From Lophius americanus (Eukaryota > Chordata > Actinopteri > Lophiiformes > Lophiidae): DNA of 64,000 bases. The translations under genes and the position numbers were made by a program. The stretch spans positions 331,501 to 395,500 of the forward strand of contig JBBDHG010000015.1 in the NCBI GenBank assembly GCA_037951165.1, given 5' to 3'. Below, in pieces: positions 62,032-64,000 of the stretch. Every line of letters begins with the position of its first letter. The first letter of the stretch is position 1. The notes below the pieces were generated by a model. That model saw only the letters and a list, made by a program, of their open reading frames with translations. It searched no databases and was not told the origin of the DNA.

Positions 62032-64000
62032 AGTCTCAGAGAGCTTTAATTGAATCGTAATGCTCAAAATTTATAAACACACATGAAGACATAATATTAC
62101 ATTGGGTTGCTACCAGACAGGGCGATCAGACGATTCAGACGCATCATTATCCCACAGGAGGATGAGTGGAATTACATTAAAGCCAGTGTGGCCTCCAATC
62201 CACCGAGGATGGGGCGCGAGCTGAGAGCCAGAGCTGTGACAGACAACCCTCAGCATGAAATGTTGTTGGTAATGGTCTCAAGAACACGCATGCATAATAC
62301 ACTCACACACACACACACACACACACACATGATGACAGTTGATAGGCCAACCGTCACCACTGGTGGATGAATGTTTATTTTATTAACATGCCGCCGACTT
62401 TGGGGGAAAAAAAGGCAGATTAACTTCTAATGCCTGCAATCATATGAAACATTTCCCACACCAAGACATCGGATGCATATTTCTCCCAGTAGGGAAGGTG
62501 ACATTTTACTTTGCGCCTGACTGAGACCCGTTGTGTCCAGATGCAAACATTTTTCAACCGAGGCCTGAACGACGGGAAAGAGAAAGAGAAGACGGCGCGC
62601 ACGTCTGGGTTTTAGGCGGGGCCATGTTTTTCGATGACACCTTCTACCCAGCACCAACGCAGGAACGATTTTGAATACGCTTTATTCTAAGTAGCCGTTC
62701 CTGACAAAAAGTAAGCTATTAGCATTCCCCACACATTAACATTTGAATGGGGAAATTAGCTTTTCCTGCCTCACCTGCTCTTCCTGCCTAACCTCACCTA
62801 CGACTCCGACCTGCTCTATTGACAATCACTGCATTATTTATGACGGGACAGGCTGATAGCCGACACCCGACCACGCATGGACACCCTCTCCTGATAAAAG
62901 CCAGCCCTGCTTTTGCCTTATCTCCAGGCGAAAGAAATACGACGTACATGCGCCGTGTTTGTTAACCCTTCCATGTCCTCACAGAGAGCAAAGAAACGAC
63001 CTAAAAATATTTGGGGGGGAGTTAAGAATGCCTCGTCATCGGTGGCCCCCAGGGCTCCGTTCTTGGTCCCTCATGCTTAAGCATACACATGCTGCCACTG
63101 GGTCATATTATAAACAGCTTCAGACTCAAACTGGGCTCAAACAAACATTTGAGCATAACATTAAAGGGTTAATTGATTCATATGCTTTAATTAAAAAAAA
63201 GGGCCAATTCAAGGCCAGGAAGGAAGTGAGAACAACGCGGGGCTTTAAAGGAGAACTCGCTCGGCAGCTACAGAGAAGCAGATGCACAGCGTTTGTAGGT
63301 GGGGGGGGTGGAGCGTTGCAGCTGATGCGTGTTTGTGTCGGTACCACAGGCTGCGGCGGAGGAGACCAAGAGAGTGTGTGTTGTTCTTTGTGAGCTGTGT
63401 GTGGGTCAGCTGTTGCTCTTGGCCTGTTTTTCCCACCCAGCCTGGTGGCTTGACGGCACAGTTTCACCCTGTCCCCATGCCCCTATTCCTCGCTCTCCCT
63501 CCAAAAAACGTTAGAACATAATGGCCCATTCACCATGACAACAGCAGAAGCACATTCACGTCACGGGGGAACAGACGCCTTTTCACAACATGCTGAGTCA
63601 AAAAAATAAAATGATCCCCTCTCGCTGACTAGCGCTGGGATTTCTCTTCCCTCTCGACACCAGAACCTTTCAAACAAACAAGGTGCCGTCAGCTTAAGTA
63701 CCTTTAATTGCGCCTGCTGTACCATTTAAAGCGAAGCTTGTGTTTTCGTGTCATGAGTCGAGTCGCTCCCATAAAACGTGCCGTTTAATTTGAGCCGATG
63801 CTCTTTAAGTAAATGCTTTTTTTTAATCTTTATTTATTTATAGAGCGGCATTTCAAAATAACTGTTGTCTCAAGGTTCTCTCCAGTAAGAGCAGGTTTAG
63901 ACCAGACTCTTTATGTAATTCAGTCGTTTTACTGTATTAGTGCTGCGAGGAGCCATTGACGGTTCTATTTCTGCTGCCATTTATAACGAGTTATTATGTA

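Larger units (their letters stand above)
41105..64000 (-). other. jarid2: jarid2 first large intron, partial (at least 22.9 kb)
   Basis: This lies upstream, in transcript order, of the exon that starts at 41104 in phase 0. I searched the minus strand for an ATG exon coding a peptide like the human MSKERPKRNII start and did not find one, so the intron probably runs beyond 64000. Contents: a 459-bp TG-rich minisatellite (42951-43409), R1 copies (about 46215-46665, 48745-49262, 51245-51565 inverted), a perfect hairpin (49272-49313), a CpG-rich patch (50860-51090), an A/C-rich dispersed repeat (about 59270-60050) and CA/GT runs at 44868-44895, 45110-45144, 45319-45356, 45577-45597, 50715-50750, 56580-56598, 61987-62031 and 62303-62329. 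Long stretches (for example 55900-59250 and 60100-61950) hold nothing I recognise. Confidence 0.75.

Overview
This window is vertebrate nuclear DNA, almost certainly from a teleost fish. It has no bacterial-style gene packing. It is dominated by non-coding sequence with many (CA/GT)n, (GA)n and (AT)n microsatellites, plus dispersed repeats of fish type: a LINE 3' end, a SINE-like block, a hAT-like MITE and a GTGGCGACCCC tail fragment. The coding sequence consists of short exons with GT..AG splice borders.

All the coding sequence I can support belongs to one gene on the minus strand, jarid2 (Jumonji and AT-rich interaction domain 2, a cofactor of Polycomb Repressive Complex 2). Four consecutive internal coding exons run from high to low coordinates: 41104-40981, 31793-31664, 13348-13125 and 3619-3398. 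Their splice phases chain without conflict (0/1, 1/2, 2/1, 1/1). Together with three split codons they encode 233 residues that follow the human JARID2 N-terminal region in order. That stretch holds the ubiquitin-interaction-like helix, the linker, the AQRKFAQS segment whose Lys corresponds to the EZH2-methylated Lys116, the SUZ12-binding-type segment KPKTEDFLTFLCLR, and an acidic run. The ATG exon (expected above 64000) and the exons for the JmjN, ARID, JmjC and zinc-finger parts (expected below 1) are not in the window. I cannot tell whether this is the jarid2a or jarid2b paralogue.

Layout: 1-3397 is the start of the intron after the last visible exon; 3620-13124 (9.5 kb), 13349-31663 (18.3 kb) and 31794-40980 (9.2 kb) are complete introns; 41105-64000 (at least 22.9 kb) is the downstream-most part of the first large intron. 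I found no RNA gene, second protein gene, CRISPR array or intact transposase.

The most distinctive non-coding signal is a dispersed repeat family, called R1 here, which I do not recognise by name. About 14 copies lie across the window, 12 of them antisense to jarid2. R1 has a constant head, a constant tail and a variable number of internal units of roughly 130-160 bp. Most units carry a CTCCCCCTAGTG motif whose reverse complement comes close to a CTCF core. A second unnamed family (R2) is present as an inverted pair inside one intron. Other points of note are a (TC)n microsatellite serving as the polypyrimidine tract of one jarid2 exon, a 459-bp minisatellite, a very long G run, a long purine-rich tract, and two CpG-dense patches that could be regulatory.
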